Counted from the stretch's first letter, positions 16,356 through 25,682 are shown. The stretch is DNA of 64,000 nt from DAOUJI01 sp965219565 (GCA_965219565.1 OZ244780.1:2914001-2978000), one strand, 5' to 3'. Numbers and translations: made by a program. The notes: generated by a model not told the origin, from the sequence alone.

Positions 16356-17834
16356 TTGAACCCATTCAAGTTCCTTACCGACCTGGTGGGCGCTGGAAGC
16401 CGAGTAAAGCTAGCTGCGGAGGAGGCTGAAAAAGTCCTCGGAGAGGCAGAGGAGCAGAAGAGACAGATGCTCCTGGACGCCCGCGAGGAGTCCGTGAAGA
16501 TCCGCTCGACTGCTGAAAACGAACTGCGTGACCGACGCAAGGAGATTCAGCGGCAGGAACGCCGCCACAGTCAGCGGGAAGAGAACCTGGAGAAGAAGGC
16601 CCAATCCCTGGACGAACGGGAAAACGGACTGGCCAAGACACAATCGGACCTGGAAAGCTCCAAGGAAGAGATAAATGCGTTAAAGGCCCAGCAACTTAAG
16701 CAGCTTGAAGATATCGCCCGACTCTCCTTTGCCGACGCCAAGGAGATGCTTCTGAGGAAGACCGAAGACGAGATGAAGCATGAGTTGGCTAAGAAGTATT
16801 GGGAGTTGGACCGCGAGAGGAAAGAAGATTCGGACCAAACAGCCCGCAAGGTCGTGACGTTGGCCATACACAGGTTAGCGTCCGATGTGGTGTCAACCCA
16901 CACAACGTCCGTGGTGCCCCTGCCCAGCGACGACATGAAGGGCAGGCTCATAGGACGAGAGGGCCGCAACATCAAAATGTTGGAGTCCCTCACCGGCGTG
17001 GACGTGATCATCGACGACACGCCGGAAATCGTGACCATATCCTGCTTCGACCCCATTCGAAGGGAGACTGCCCGCATCGCCCTCACCAACCTGGTGCAGG
17101 ACGGCCGGATCCAGCCCGCCCGCATCGAAGACATGGTCGGCAGGGCCCAAAAGGAAATCGAGGAGACTATCCAGAGAGAGGGAGAGAAGGCCACACTAGA
17201 CTCTGCAGTGGCTGGCCTGAACCCCGAACTGGTAAAGCTGTTGGGAAGGTTGAAATTCCGCTACAGCTACGGTGAGAACGTCCTGCTCCATTCCGTCGAG
17301 GTGTCCCACATCGCCGGAATGCTGGCGGGAGAGATAGGCGCGAACATCGAAGTCGCCAAGGCCGGAGGGCTCCTCCACGACATCGGCAAGGCGCTCACCC
17401 ACGAGGTGTCCGGCCCCCACGCCGAGATTGGAGCGGAAATCGCCCGCAAGTTCGGCATACACCCGGAGGTCTACCGGGCCATCATGGAGCACCACGACGA
17501 AGAGCGGGGCTCCGTGGAGGCGTTCCTGGTAGCCTCCGCCGACGCAGTCAGCGCCGCGCGCCCAGGGGCCCGTAAGGAAAGCGCTGAACACTACGTTAAG
17601 CGCCTGGCCGAACTGGAAGAGGCGGCCACGAGCTTCAGCGGCGTGGAAAAGGCCTACGCCATCCAGGCGGGCCGCGAGGTCAGGGTCATGGTCAAGCCCG
17701 AGCATATGGACGACTACGCAGCCACCATGCTGGCCCGGGACGTAGCCAATAAAATAACCAACGACCTGATTTTCCCCGGCCAGATAAAGGTGACGGTCAT
17801 CAGGGAAACCCGTTCCATAGAATATGCCCGCTAG
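16356..17834 (+). CDS. rny: ribonuclease Y, without N-terminal membrane anchor
   Basis: RNase Y is an endoribonuclease that starts mRNA decay. The 492-residue protein shows a long charged coiled coil (residues 15-165), a KH RNA-binding domain (RLIGREGRNIKMLE, near 193-206) and an HD phosphohydrolase domain with LLHDIGKA and the later HHD. The classical N-terminal transmembrane helix is missing: the protein starts MNPFKFLTDLVGAGSRVKLA and goes directly into the coiled coil. A TGA stop in frame six bases before the TTG start excludes a longer form. As in Bacillus, ymdB lies next in line, here after a terminator-like palindrome. Confidence 0.94.
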   Translation: MNPFKFLTDLVGAGSRVKLAAEEAEKVLGEAEEQKRQMLLDAREESVKIRSTAENELRDRRKEIQRQERRHSQREENLEKKAQSLDERENGLAKTQSDLESSKEEINALKAQQLKQLEDIARLSFADAKEMLLRKTEDEMKHELAKKYWELDRERKEDSDQTARKVVTLAIHRLASDVVSTHTTSVVPLPSDDMKGRLIGREGRNIKMLESLTGVDVIIDDTPEIVTISCFDPIRRETARIALTNLVQDGRIQPARIEDMVGRAQKEIEETIQREGEKATLDSAVAGLNPELVKLLGRLKFRYSYGENVLLHSVEVSHIAGMLAGEIGANIEVAKAGGLLHDIGKALTHEVSGPHAEIGAEIARKFGIHPEVYRAIMEHHDEERGSVEAFLVASADAVSAARPGARKESAEHYVKRLAELEEAATSFSGVEKAYAIQAGREVRVMVKPEHMDDYAATMLARDVANKITNDLIFPGQIKVTVIRETRSIEYAR

Positions 17835-17857
17835 TGCGGGAAGAATACGGTGAGACC

Positions 17858-17898
17858 ATATCGGGCCTGGCGTCAATGACGCCAGGCCCGATATTATA
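17858..17898 (+). terminator. hairpin terminator after rny
   Basis: Arms of about 18 bases (17858-17875 and 17877-17894, core CGGGCCTGGCGTCA) form a very stable hairpin followed by the AT-rich TATTATATT. It should end most rny transcripts. Confidence 0.75.
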
Positions 17899-18011
17899 TT
17901 GCCAATCCGGCTCCGGGCGTCTCGAAACGTCTCCCTTCACGACAACCTGGTTGTTCCAGTTGGCGAGGGACGGAGCCGAGTGTTAATCTAGATCACTGGA
18001 AGGACAAGACC

Positions 18012-18782
18012 TTGCGGATATTGATGATAGGCGATGTGGTTGGCAAACCAGGCCGGAAAGCGGTCCAGAGCGTCCTGCCCGGTCTACGGCAAGAATACGA
18101 CGTCGACATGGTGGTCGCCAACGGGGAGAACAGCGCGGGCGGGTTCGGCGTAACGCCAGAGACGGCGCACGACCTGCTGGCGGCGGGCGTGGACGTAATC
18201 ACCTCCGGGAACCACATCTGGAAGCAGAAAGAAGTGGTCCCCTACATAGATGAAGAACCTGCCCTCATCAGGCCAGCCAACTACCCGCCCGGAGTGCCTG
18301 GCCGCGGCTACGTCAAGCTGGGCAACACGGCGGTGGTGAACCTGATGGGCCGTGTCTTCATGAGTCCTCTGGACTGCCCGTTCCGCACCGCCGACCAAAT
18401 TCTGCGTGAAATCGGCTCCAACGGCGACGAGATGGCCATCGTGGTGGACTTCCATGCGGAGGCAACTTCAGAGAAGCAAGCCATGGCCTGGTACTTGGAC
18501 GGCAGGGTCAGCGCAGTTTTTGGCACCCATACCCACGTGCCCACCGCCGACCCGCGCATATTCCCCCAGGGCACTGCGTACATCTCGGACGTTGGCATGG
18601 TGGGGCCTCAGAACTCCGTCATCGGGACCGACGTGCAGGCGGTGTTGGAGGGATTCCTGACCCAGATGCCCAAACGCTTTAGCGTTCCCCAGGGTCCGGT
18701 CCAGTTCAACTCCGTACTGGTGGACCTTGACGCCGACGGACGGGCCACAGACATTCAGCGCATTGACCGGGTCCTGCCCTAA
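18012..18782 (+). CDS. ymdB: YmdB-family metallophosphoesterase
   Basis: The 256-residue protein has the metal-binding blocks of the TIGR00282/YmdB family: MIGDVVGKPGRKAV, NGENSAGGFG, TSGNHIWKQKE and GTHTHVPTADPRI. Family members hydrolyse 2',3'-cyclic nucleotides and influence RNase Y-dependent regulation. The TTG start at 18012 is preceded by GGAAGGAC. It heads a run of closely spaced genes (PHP protein two bases after the stop, then plsY). Confidence 0.92.
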   Translation: MRILMIGDVVGKPGRKAVQSVLPGLRQEYDVDMVVANGENSAGGFGVTPETAHDLLAAGVDVITSGNHIWKQKEVVPYIDEEPALIRPANYPPGVPGRGYVKLGNTAVVNLMGRVFMSPLDCPFRTADQILREIGSNGDEMAIVVDFHAEATSEKQAMAWYLDGRVSAVFGTHTHVPTADPRIFPQGTAYISDVGMVGPQNSVIGTDVQAVLEGFLTQMPKRFSVPQGPVQFNSVLVDLDADGRATDIQRIDRVLP

Positions 18783-18784
18783 AC

Positions 18785-19615
18785 ATGGCTCTTGTAGACC
18801 TTCACCTCCACACCACGGCCTCCGACGGGCGCCTTACGCCCACTGAACTGGTGGACCTGGCCGCCGGGCAAGGTCTCAAGGTCATCGCAATCACCGACCA
18901 CGACTCCACCGAGGGACTCCCGGAAGCCTTCGAGGCCGCCGGGAAGCATCCTGACTTGACGGTCATACCCGGCATCGAACTGAGCGCTGACGTCCCGGGC
19001 AACGAGATACACATCCTGGGATACTACATTCCTCACGAGGACCCGAAGGTGCAGGAGACCCTGACACAGTTCCGCCGGGGCAGGCAGGACCGGGGCCGCA
19101 GAATGGTTGAAAGGCTCCGGGAGATGGGAATGGGAATCACCTGGGAAAGGGTGCAAGAGTTGGCGGGAGAGGCAGCAATAGGACGCCCTCACGTCGCACA
19201 GGCCCTGGTGGAGGGCGGCTGGGTAAGGGACACCGATGATGCGTTCGAAAAGTACATCGGGCGCAACTCTCCGGCATACACCGAAAGGGCAAAGCTCAGC
19301 CCGACCGACGCCATAAACCTCATCAAGTCCTGGGGAGGCGTACCGGTCATGGCCCATCCCATATACGTGGACGACTACCTAAACTACGTTGCAGATTTGA
19401 CGGACGCCGGGTTGGTTGGCATGGAAGTCCACTACGCCAAGTTCTCCAACGAGCAGGTCGAGGAGCTGGCCAGAGTGGCTGACCGGTTCGGCCTGGTCCC
19501 CTGCGGAGGCACCGACTACCACGCCATCCCTGACCGCATCGAATACCTTCCTGGAGCCAACGGGCCGCCGCCGGAAACGGTGGAGCAGCTCAAGAGACAC
19601 GCCCGAAAGGGCTAG
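18785..19615 (+). CDS. PHP-domain phosphoesterase
   Basis: The 276-residue protein carries the four PHP metal-binding motifs: DLHLHTTASDG at the start, ITDHDS, GIELSAD, and AHPIYVDD with GGTDYHAI near the end. It resembles YciV/RNase AM-like nucleoside 3',5'-bisphosphate phosphatases, which clear pAp or trim 5' RNA ends. Position right after ymdB and downstream of rny hints at RNA turnover, but this is inference. Confidence 0.88.
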   Translation: MALVDLHLHTTASDGRLTPTELVDLAAGQGLKVIAITDHDSTEGLPEAFEAAGKHPDLTVIPGIELSADVPGNEIHILGYYIPHEDPKVQETLTQFRRGRQDRGRRMVERLREMGMGITWERVQELAGEAAIGRPHVAQALVEGGWVRDTDDAFEKYIGRNSPAYTERAKLSPTDAINLIKSWGGVPVMAHPIYVDDYLNYVADLTDAGLVGMEVHYAKFSNEQVEELARVADRFGLVPCGGTDYHAIPDRIEYLPGANGPPPETVEQLKRHARKG

Positions 19616-19624
19616 AGGACCCTC

Positions 19625-20323
19625 GTGGAACTGGCGGCCCTTTACGTCTACGCTCTTCTCACAGGTTCCGTTCCCACCGCCTACATCATTGCCCGTGTTG
19701 TAAAAGGCATCGACATACGCAGCTTCGGCAGCGGCAACGTCGGCGGCTCGAACCTCTTCGAGAGCGTGGGCGGACGCTGGTTGATTCCCCTGGGCCTCTT
19801 CGAGCTATTCGCAAAGGGAGGCTCTCCCTTGTGGATTGGCATCTACGTTCTCGACTTGGAACGTTCGTCCATTCTGTTGACCGGGCTGCCCCTGGCCGCC
19901 ATAGCAGGCAATAATTGGTCCCTTTACCTGAAATTCACCGGCGGAAGAGGCATAGCCGTGGCACTGGGGGCGTTGTTCGTCCTGGGGCTCAACGAATGGT
20001 GCCAGTTGCTGATTCTCTTCTCGGGAATCGGACTGGCCGGATGGTTCATAACCAGGAGCTCGGGGGTATGGGTATACATATCCCTGCTGTTGTTGCCTGT
20101 GTGGAGCGTTTTGCTGGGCGAGCCACTTGCGGTTACTTGGTTCTGTGTGGGACTATTGGGGTTAGTGACGTTGAAGCGCCTGACCTCCAACTGGAACCCT
20201 CCGACCAGCGGAGTGCCTCTGCGTGAGGTCTATTTCAACAGGTTGTTCAGGGACAGGGACGTGGCCCGGCGAGAGGACTGGCTGGAGCGTGGCTCGTCAG
20301 ATCGGAGACAGGAGCAACCTTGA
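19625..20323 (+). CDS. plsY: glycerol-3-phosphate acyltransferase PlsY
   Basis: PlsY moves an acyl group from acyl-phosphate to glycerol 3-phosphate, the first step of phospholipid synthesis. The 232-residue membrane protein shows the three family motifs: SFGSGNVGGSNL, KFTGGRGIAVALG and TSNWNPPTSG region near the end. It is a little longer than the typical 190-210 residues because of a hydrophilic C-terminal tail. The start is a GTG nine bases after the PHP gene. Confidence 0.92.
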   Translation: MELAALYVYALLTGSVPTAYIIARVVKGIDIRSFGSGNVGGSNLFESVGGRWLIPLGLFELFAKGGSPLWIGIYVLDLERSSILLTGLPLAAIAGNNWSLYLKFTGGRGIAVALGALFVLGLNEWCQLLILFSGIGLAGWFITRSSGVWVYISLLLLPVWSVLLGEPLAVTWFCVGLLGLVTLKRLTSNWNPPTSGVPLREVYFNRLFRDRDVARREDWLERGSSDRRQEQP

Positions 20324-20865
20324 CCGACTATCAGCCCAACGAACCCTTCCGGCGTGAGCACGAAGCCGGCGACGCCGCCGGACTGGAGCGATGTGCCCGC
20401 CATCCCACCATTGAAACCGGGCTTGCCTGCGGGCGGTGCTCGACCTATATCTGCCCCCGATGCATGATACCCACTTCAGTGGGAGCCCGCTGTCCCGACT
20501 GCGCCAGAGTCACCACGCTCCCCACCTACGACGTTCAACCCTCTTACGCCGGCAAGGCCCTATTGGCTGGGCTTATCTCCGGCGTTGTCGTAGGATTCAT
20601 CTGGTGGTTCATTCGGGACAACCTGGCGGTGCCTTTTCTCCCCTGGCTGGTGTCCCTCGCAGCGGGGTACGTGATAGGTGAGGCGGTCAGCCGCTCCACG
20701 AACCGGAAGCGCGGCCAGACCTTGGCCCTGATCGCCGGCGCCGGCACGGCGGCGGCGATCATCGTAGTCATCGTGATGTCCAAGCCCGACTCGGTCAGCG
20801 AGTGGCTTTTCCTTCTGATATTCGGCGGCCTGGCCGGATATGTAGCCGTAAACCGCGTTCGCTAG
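20320..20865 (+). CDS. zinc-ribbon/B-box membrane protein
   Basis: The 181-residue protein has an N-terminal Cys/His cluster (CARHP, CGRCSTYICPRC, CPDCA, residues 25-65) like a B-box-type zinc finger, followed by four hydrophobic segments (about 85-105, 107-125, 135-155 and 160-178). Similar bacterial proteins are annotated as B-box zinc finger or rhomboid-associated proteins, without known function. Its TTG start overlaps the plsY stop (TTGA), so translation is coupled. Confidence 0.72.
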   Translation: MTDYQPNEPFRREHEAGDAAGLERCARHPTIETGLACGRCSTYICPRCMIPTSVGARCPDCARVTTLPTYDVQPSYAGKALLAGLISGVVVGFIWWFIRDNLAVPFLPWLVSLAAGYVIGEAVSRSTNRKRGQTLALIAGAGTAAAIIVVIVMSKPDSVSEWLFLLIFGGLAGYVAVNRVR

Positions 20866-20878
20866 GCGCTTCAGAGCC

Positions 20879-21925
20879 CTACACCTTTCCCGCCCCATTC
20901 AGCTGCTGCTCGTTGACCGTCACAGGCTCCAAGTCCAGGGGTGTATCCTCTCCACGGACCAGAGCTTCTATCCGAGCGGACACTTGAGGGTTCTGCTCCA
21001 AGAATTCCTTGGAGTTCTCACGGCCCTGCCCTAGCTTTACGTCGCCAAAGGAGTAAAAGGCTCCCGCCTTCTTGATTATGTCTTTGGTCACTCCCAGGTC
21101 CAGCAGGTCGCCCATCTTGCTGATGCCGTGGTTGAACATGATGTCGAACTCGACGGTCTTGAAGGGCGGAGCAACCTTGTTCTTCACGATGCGGGCGCGC
21201 ACCCTGCTGCCCACCACCTCTGTGCCCTGCTTGATGGACTCGGCCCGCCTCAGGTCTATGCGCACGGAGCTGTAGAACTTCAACGCCCTGCCCCCTGGGG
21301 TCACCTCGGGGCTGCCGTAAATCACTCCCACCTTCTCCCGAAGCTGGTTGATGAACACCACCGCCGTCTTGGAGTGGTGTATAGCGGCGGTCAGCTTTCG
21401 CAGCGCCTGGGACATGAGCCTGGCCTGCAAGCCCACGTGGGTGTCTCCCATGTCCCCTTCCAGCTCCGACTTGGGCACCAGAGCCGCCACGCTGTCCACG
21501 ATGACCGTGTCCACGGCGCCGCTGCGCACCAGGTACTCCGTTATCTCCAAGGCCTGCTCGGCGCTGTCGGGCTGGGCAATGAGGAGGTCTTCAATCTTGA
21601 CGCCGCAGTTGGCCGCATAGGACGGGTCCAAGGCGTGCTCCACGTCGATGTAGGCGGCAGTCCCGCCCGTTGCCTGGGTTGACGCCATGATGTGCAGCGC
21701 GAGGGTGGACTTGCCCGCCGACTCAGTCCCGAATATCTCTGAGACCCTGCCCTTGGGAATTCCGCCCACTCCCAACGCCATGTCCAGGGACAGGCAGCCC
21801 GTGGAAATCACCTCGGTGGCCAGCTTGTCGGCCCCCGCGCCCAGACGCATGATGGCGCCTTTGCCGTACTGGCGCTCGATTTGCGCTATGGCGATGTCCA
21901 GGGACTTCTCTCGCTCCGTTGTCAT
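20879..21925 (-). CDS. recA: recombinase RecA
   Basis: RecA forms filaments on single-stranded DNA, drives strand exchange and triggers LexA cleavage. The 348-residue protein has Walker A GTESAGKSTLAL, the DNA-binding L2 region (INQLREKVGVIYG), and normal family length. The ATG follows GGGAGG. It converges on the ymdB-plsY group, with 13 bases between the stops. Confidence 0.99.
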   Translation of the reverse strand: MTTEREKSLDIAIAQIERQYGKGAIMRLGAGADKLATEVISTGCLSLDMALGVGGIPKGRVSEIFGTESAGKSTLALHIMASTQATGGTAAYIDVEHALDPSYAANCGVKIEDLLIAQPDSAEQALEITEYLVRSGAVDTVIVDSVAALVPKSELEGDMGDTHVGLQARLMSQALRKLTAAIHHSKTAVVFINQLREKVGVIYGSPEVTPGGRALKFYSSVRIDLRRAESIKQGTEVVGSRVRARIVKNKVAPPFKTVEFDIMFNHGISKMGDLLDLGVTKDIIKKAGAFYSFGDVKLGQGRENSKEFLEQNPQVSARIEALVRGEDTPLDLEPVTVNEQQLNGAGKV

Positions 21926-21958
21926 CGTTCCTCCCGCCTTTCCACACTGTTCGGGCCT

Positions 21959-21964
21959 ATTATA
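21959..21964 (-). promoter_or_regulatory. possible recA -10 element
   Basis: TATAAT reads on the minus strand at 21964-21959, about 35 bases before the recA start. No good -35 hexamer stands at the right distance, and I see no clear LexA-type operator beside it. Confidence 0.35.
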
Positions 21965-22027
21965 TAGAACATTAACGGCCCTTCCGCCACCCCTTGATGT
22001 CAGTGATCGACCTTCTCTCTCATTTTC

Positions 22028-23005
22028 CTACACAAGATCCACCGGCGACCCTCTGGACGCTGATTCGTAAGCGGCAAGGACCACTCTCAAGTCGAGGGCC
22101 GCGTCTTCGCCGGAAAAGCAGGGTTCCCTGTCTTCCCGAATGCAATCGGCAAACTCGGTGAACATGTCTCGCCAGCCCATGTCTGCCGCGTCGAACTGGA
22201 ACTCGGTTGCGCCCGTCGAGTCCTCCAACGTGACCCTCCCCTGGAGGATGTCGACGCTTATCCGGCCTTGGACGCCGGTAATGACGATCTCCGCCTTTCT
22301 GGAGCTAACCGTGTTGCCGGTGGAGAAGTTAATCAAGCCTGTTGCTCCATCCGCAAAGTCAACCGTGACTGCCATACCGTCTTCCCCTTCCATTTCAGGG
22401 GACACACTGGGAAGAACTCTGGCGTAGACCCGGGAGGGCATTCCTCCCATGTGGACCAGGTGGTCCACCACGTGAATGCCTCCGTCGATTAGGACGCCGC
22501 CGCCGTTCATTTCCAGGCTGTTCCGCCAATCGTCGGCCCGCTGGTCCTCCTCCGTTTGCGCCTGGATGATTCTCGGCCAGCCGATGGCCCCGCTGTTCAA
22601 CAGTTCCTTGCACTTCCTCACCGACGGAATGAACCTCGCATTCTCCGCTACCATGAGCTTGACTCCTGCGTCACTGGCGGCGTCGCTCATAACTCCCGCT
22701 TCCTCCAGCGTCCGAGCGATAGGCTTCTCCATCAGGATGTGCTTGGAGCGACTTGCGGCCAGCAGGGCGTGGTCCTTGTGCAAATGATGGGGAGTCACAA
22801 AGTACATGGCCTCCACTCTGGGGTCCGCCGCCGCATCTTCATAGCTGCCAAAGAAACCCTTTCCCCGGAACCTGTCACAGTAGTAACGCGCCCGGTCTAG
22901 GTCACGTGAAGCGTAAAACAGGTCCAATCCGTCCATCCCTTGGATGGCCCTTGAGACGGTGTAGGCGTACTTTCCGCACCCCGCGATGCACAGCCCAAGT
23001 CCCAT
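22028..23005 (-). CDS. Gfo/Idh/MocA-family oxidoreductase
   Basis: The 325-residue protein begins with a nucleotide-binding Rossmann segment (GLGLCIAGCGKYAYTVSRAI) and has the family EKPIARTLEEA block containing the conserved Glu-Lys-Pro, plus a C-terminal substrate domain (GGGVLIDGGIHVVDHLV). Such enzymes oxidise or reduce sugars, inositols and related compounds with NAD(P). I take the ATG at 23005 because GGAAGGAG lies just upstream; a start 29 codons earlier would add an unrelated basic segment. The substrate is unknown. Confidence 0.87.
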   Translation of the reverse strand: MGLGLCIAGCGKYAYTVSRAIQGMDGLDLFYASRDLDRARYYCDRFRGKGFFGSYEDAAADPRVEAMYFVTPHHLHKDHALLAASRSKHILMEKPIARTLEEAGVMSDAASDAGVKLMVAENARFIPSVRKCKELLNSGAIGWPRIIQAQTEEDQRADDWRNSLEMNGGGVLIDGGIHVVDHLVHMGGMPSRVYARVLPSVSPEMEGEDGMAVTVDFADGATGLINFSTGNTVSSRKAEIVITGVQGRISVDILQGRVTLEDSTGATEFQFDAADMGWRDMFTEFADCIREDREPCFSGEDAALDLRVVLAAYESASRGSPVDLV

Positions 23006-23330
23006 GAAACTCCTTCCGCCAATAACTCCCTGTATAGTTTTCGCCCCAAGCGACCTGTGGGCTTTCGATTGCACCCTATCTGCGGCTCTCATAGGTTCGA
23101 GACAATCGCAACGGGAAATTGCGGTACTCGTGGGCTGTCTATCTGGATGCAGCCGGGTAAGTCAAAGGGTGCGACAAGTTAATCTGTCGCCTCAACACCG
23201 ATAAGCGGTCAGAACCGTCTCGGATGGACTACCGCCACGGCAACGAACGCCAGTACGGTCGATAATGAGCCGTGTGGGAGGGCTGTTGAGCCAACCTATT
23301 ACTCCCACCCGGAAAGTACCCTGCGGCTGT
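23006..23330. other. intergenic interval without a gene
   Basis: I see no convincing gene in these 325 bases. The only structure noted is a weak inverted repeat (GCGACA / TGTCGC, 23171-23190). It should contain the promoter of the oxidoreductase and the 3' end of the next minus-strand transcript. Confidence 0.5.
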
Positions 23331-24098
23331 TCAGAAAATCCTTAGGTCCCGCGATAGGTTGCCCCATTCGAGCAAGAACCTCCTCAATGGGTCAGAAACT
23401 ACTGCGCTTAAGAGGACACCTACGATAGTCAGGGATACAGCCGACCAGATTTGGCTAAGTTCAAGCATACCAGGAACGGCGACCGCGACCAGAATGACCG
23501 GGAGAAACAGGGTAGCCATTGTGAGCGCCTGCGTTCCCGGGCCGCTTATCCTGTGGACTTTTCGTCGTTGGGCAATGTCCAAGATCCCACGGGCGAACGG
23601 TGTCCAGATGAGGCCGACTAGAGTAACCGTTAAGAGCGGGAATAGTAGAAGCTCTAGCGGGCTTTGAGTCTGAATCAATGCCGCAATCCAGTAAATCATC
23701 ATAACGGCCAGGGCAAGTATCAACCCGGTTAACAACAACCAATCACGGCGCATTAGTTGCCACACCAACCAGCCCCACGGGAGAACGACCAGTACCATAG
23801 CAGTGTTGGCGGTGAGACCACCCCAATTGAACTTTTGGCCTGTTGCAAGCAGGATTACAGGTACAATGAATAGCGCGAACCATAGCAGTTCCCTTCTTGA
23901 CTTCAAGGGTCTCGGCAAAGACAAGACCTCTAACGCCGGCATCATTGCAACAAGTACGCTTATCGAGATTCGGGCGGACAGGTCATCAACCAAGCCGAGA
24001 TACCAAGTCAGCGCGTTGACTGGCACGCAGTAGACTACGATGGCTAAGAAGGTGCCAGCAAGCCGAGGACGAATTTCTTTGTAAGCCTTCTTAAACAT
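23331..24098 (-). CDS. polytopic membrane protein of unknown function
   Basis: The 255-residue protein is almost entirely hydrophobic, with about eight predicted transmembrane segments and short basic loops (PRPLKSRRE, RRKVHR). No catalytic motif is visible and I cannot name a family. The ATG has a good site, GGAGGCACCC. It stands alone, facing away from the Asp23 genes. Confidence 0.7.
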   Translation of the reverse strand: MFKKAYKEIRPRLAGTFLAIVVYCVPVNALTWYLGLVDDLSARISISVLVAMMPALEVLSLPRPLKSRRELLWFALFIVPVILLATGQKFNWGGLTANTAMVLVVLPWGWLVWQLMRRDWLLLTGLILALAVMMIYWIAALIQTQSPLELLLFPLLTVTLVGLIWTPFARGILDIAQRRKVHRISGPGTQALTMATLFLPVILVAVAVPGMLELSQIWSAVSLTIVGVLLSAVVSDPLRRFLLEWGNLSRDLRIF

Positions 24099-24570
24099 GG
24101 GTGCCTCCTTGATTCACTGTCCTGATGGCTGGCGTACTCGGGGACATCAGTGATGAGCCGACCATCCTGGTGGCAACGGCGGTTTGGCTGAACGGAGGGA
24201 AGGGTCTAAAATCCCCGCGGTCTATACTCTCCCTTTAACCGGCGTCGCTGCCGGATTTAGCGTCCGTCGGGCGGCCTTTTAGGTTCTTCATCGTTGCGCT
24301 CCTCAGAACCACAATCAAAAGATCCTAGAACAAGCGACGAGGCCCTTGCATAAATATAGTAATATGGTGTATTATATAAACATAGGTTAGCAGACGTAAC
24401 AAAAGCAAGATACGATATATTTCGAACCAATTGGGAACCGGAAGGGCCCACCGGAGCTGGCCCGCGTCTTCTCGCCTTGACAACAGTTTCGGTCAATGTT
24501 CATTGGTTGCGGTGAGTTTATGACGAATCCCAACTTTGAACAAACACTAAATCACACAGGAGGCATTGAC
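24099..24570. other. AT-rich intergenic region with possible promoter and a degenerate repeat
   Basis: This 472-base gap is notably AT-rich around 24340-24420. A possible + strand promoter is TTGCAT (24346-24351), 18 bases, TATTAT (24370-24375), leading toward the Asp23 genes. Bases 24283-24309 resemble the TTCTTC..GCTGCGCTCCTCAGAA repeat seen again at 45888-45921. Small open frames here have no coding support. Confidence 0.45.
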
Positions 24571-25062
24571 ATGACCGCACAGCAAGACACCCAACGGATG
24601 GTAGACTCGGCAAACTCGGCGCCCGTGATGAGCGAACTGACGGTCCGAGACCTCGAAATGCTCCCCAGGATGGAAGAGATCAGCAAAATCACCTCCATTC
24701 CCGTGGAAGGTTCGACCAACATTTACGACGAGGTGATTGCGGCAGTGGCAAGCGTTGCCGCGAAGGAAGTCGACGGCGTGGCCGACGTGGGCACCAGCTC
24801 CATAGGGCGGGTGTTGTCCGAACGGTTCTCCGGAGCCAACAGGCAAGCCAGAGGCGTCACCGTGGAGGCCGGAAAGAGGGAAGCGATACTCGACCTCACC
24901 ATCAGGGTCTACTACGGCGTCAGCATCCCCCATGTAGTGACCAATCTCAGGCAGAACGTGGCCGACAGGGTTTTGAAGATATGCGGCCTGATAGCCAAGG
25001 AAATCAACGTCCGGGTGGCCGCCCTGGAGTTCAGCGACTCCATGCCGGGCCGGGTACGGTAA
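24571..25062 (+). CDS. Asp23/Gls24 family envelope stress protein (first copy)
   Basis: The 163-residue protein contains one Asp23 domain: YDEVIAAVASVAAKEVDGVADVG, RGVTVEAGKREAILDLTIRVYYG and VNLRQNVADRVLKICGL-like segments. In Gram-positive bacteria these proteins sit at the membrane and relate to envelope stress. I choose the ATG at 24571 because AGGAGG lies at 24558-24563; an ATG 25 codons upstream has no such site. A paralogue follows after 37 bases. Confidence 0.85.
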   Translation: MTAQQDTQRMVDSANSAPVMSELTVRDLEMLPRMEEISKITSIPVEGSTNIYDEVIAAVASVAAKEVDGVADVGTSSIGRVLSERFSGANRQARGVTVEAGKREAILDLTIRVYYGVSIPHVVTNLRQNVADRVLKICGLIAKEINVRVAALEFSDSMPGRVR

Positions 25063-25099
25063 GCCCGACCAACAGATTCACAACCAAGGAGCAATTGTC

Positions 25100-25531
25100 A
25101 TGTTAAAGAATGTTATAGACCAGGAAATGGAGACCAAGCTTGCCGAGCTGGAGGCAGTGTCCGAGATAACGGTCAACGGCGAGACCTCCATCGATGATGA
25201 AGTAATCGCGGCCATTGCCGGGGTTGCTTGCAGGGAAGTCGACGGCATCACCTCTCTGGGGACCACGTCGATACGAAAAAATGTCGGCGAACTGCTCGGC
25301 ATGGCCAACCAACGCGCCAGGGGCGTGACGGTGGAGGCCGGGAGGCGTGAGGCCATACTGGACATAGAAATCCACGTCCTCTACGGCCACTCCATACCCT
25401 CAGTAGTGGTCCAGGCCAGGCAGAACGTGGCCCGCCGCTTGCTGGAGTTCTGCGGCCTGGTGGCCAAGGAAATCAACGTGCAGGTCGTGGGCATGGGGTT
25501 CCCGGACCGCATGCCGGGACGGGTCGAATAG
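25100..25531 (+). CDS. Asp23/Gls24 family envelope stress protein (second copy)
   Basis: The 143-residue protein is a clear paralogue of the preceding one, with the same domain (DDEVIAAIAGVACREVDGI, RGVTVEAGRREAILDIEIHVLYG) but a shorter N-terminal segment. AAGGAG precedes its ATG. The pair is followed by a terminator and so forms a two-gene operon. Confidence 0.87.
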   Translation: MLKNVIDQEMETKLAELEAVSEITVNGETSIDDEVIAAIAGVACREVDGITSLGTTSIRKNVGELLGMANQRARGVTVEAGRREAILDIEIHVLYGHSIPSVVVQARQNVARRLLEFCGLVAKEINVQVVGMGFPDRMPGRVE

Positions 25532-25557
25532 ACCGCTGCAGCGCATCCCGCAAGACA

Positions 25558-25592
25558 AACGGCGCCGGTGTTCGCACCGGCGCCGTTCTCTA
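25558..25592 (+). terminator. intrinsic terminator after the Asp23 pair
   Basis: A 13-base GC-rich stem (25558-25570 with 25575-25587) closed by a TTCG loop is followed by a short T-rich tract (TTCTCT). Confidence 0.8.
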
Positions 25593-25682
25593 TGTCCCAA
25601 TTCGTCAAGTTGACACCTAAAAGGCAGGTTTCTACAATTGGGCAAAAGCGCCGACCCCACACTCTTTTGTAGGAGCCGCCCC

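Noticed and set aside
21940..21975. LexA-type operator at recA
   Set aside because: GAAC and GTTC half-sites are present but their spacing and order do not fit the Gram-positive or E. coli SOS box.
24257..24496. 79-codon minus-strand frame in the AT-rich gap
   Set aside because: No ribosome-binding site, low-complexity composition, and it overlaps a degenerate repeat.
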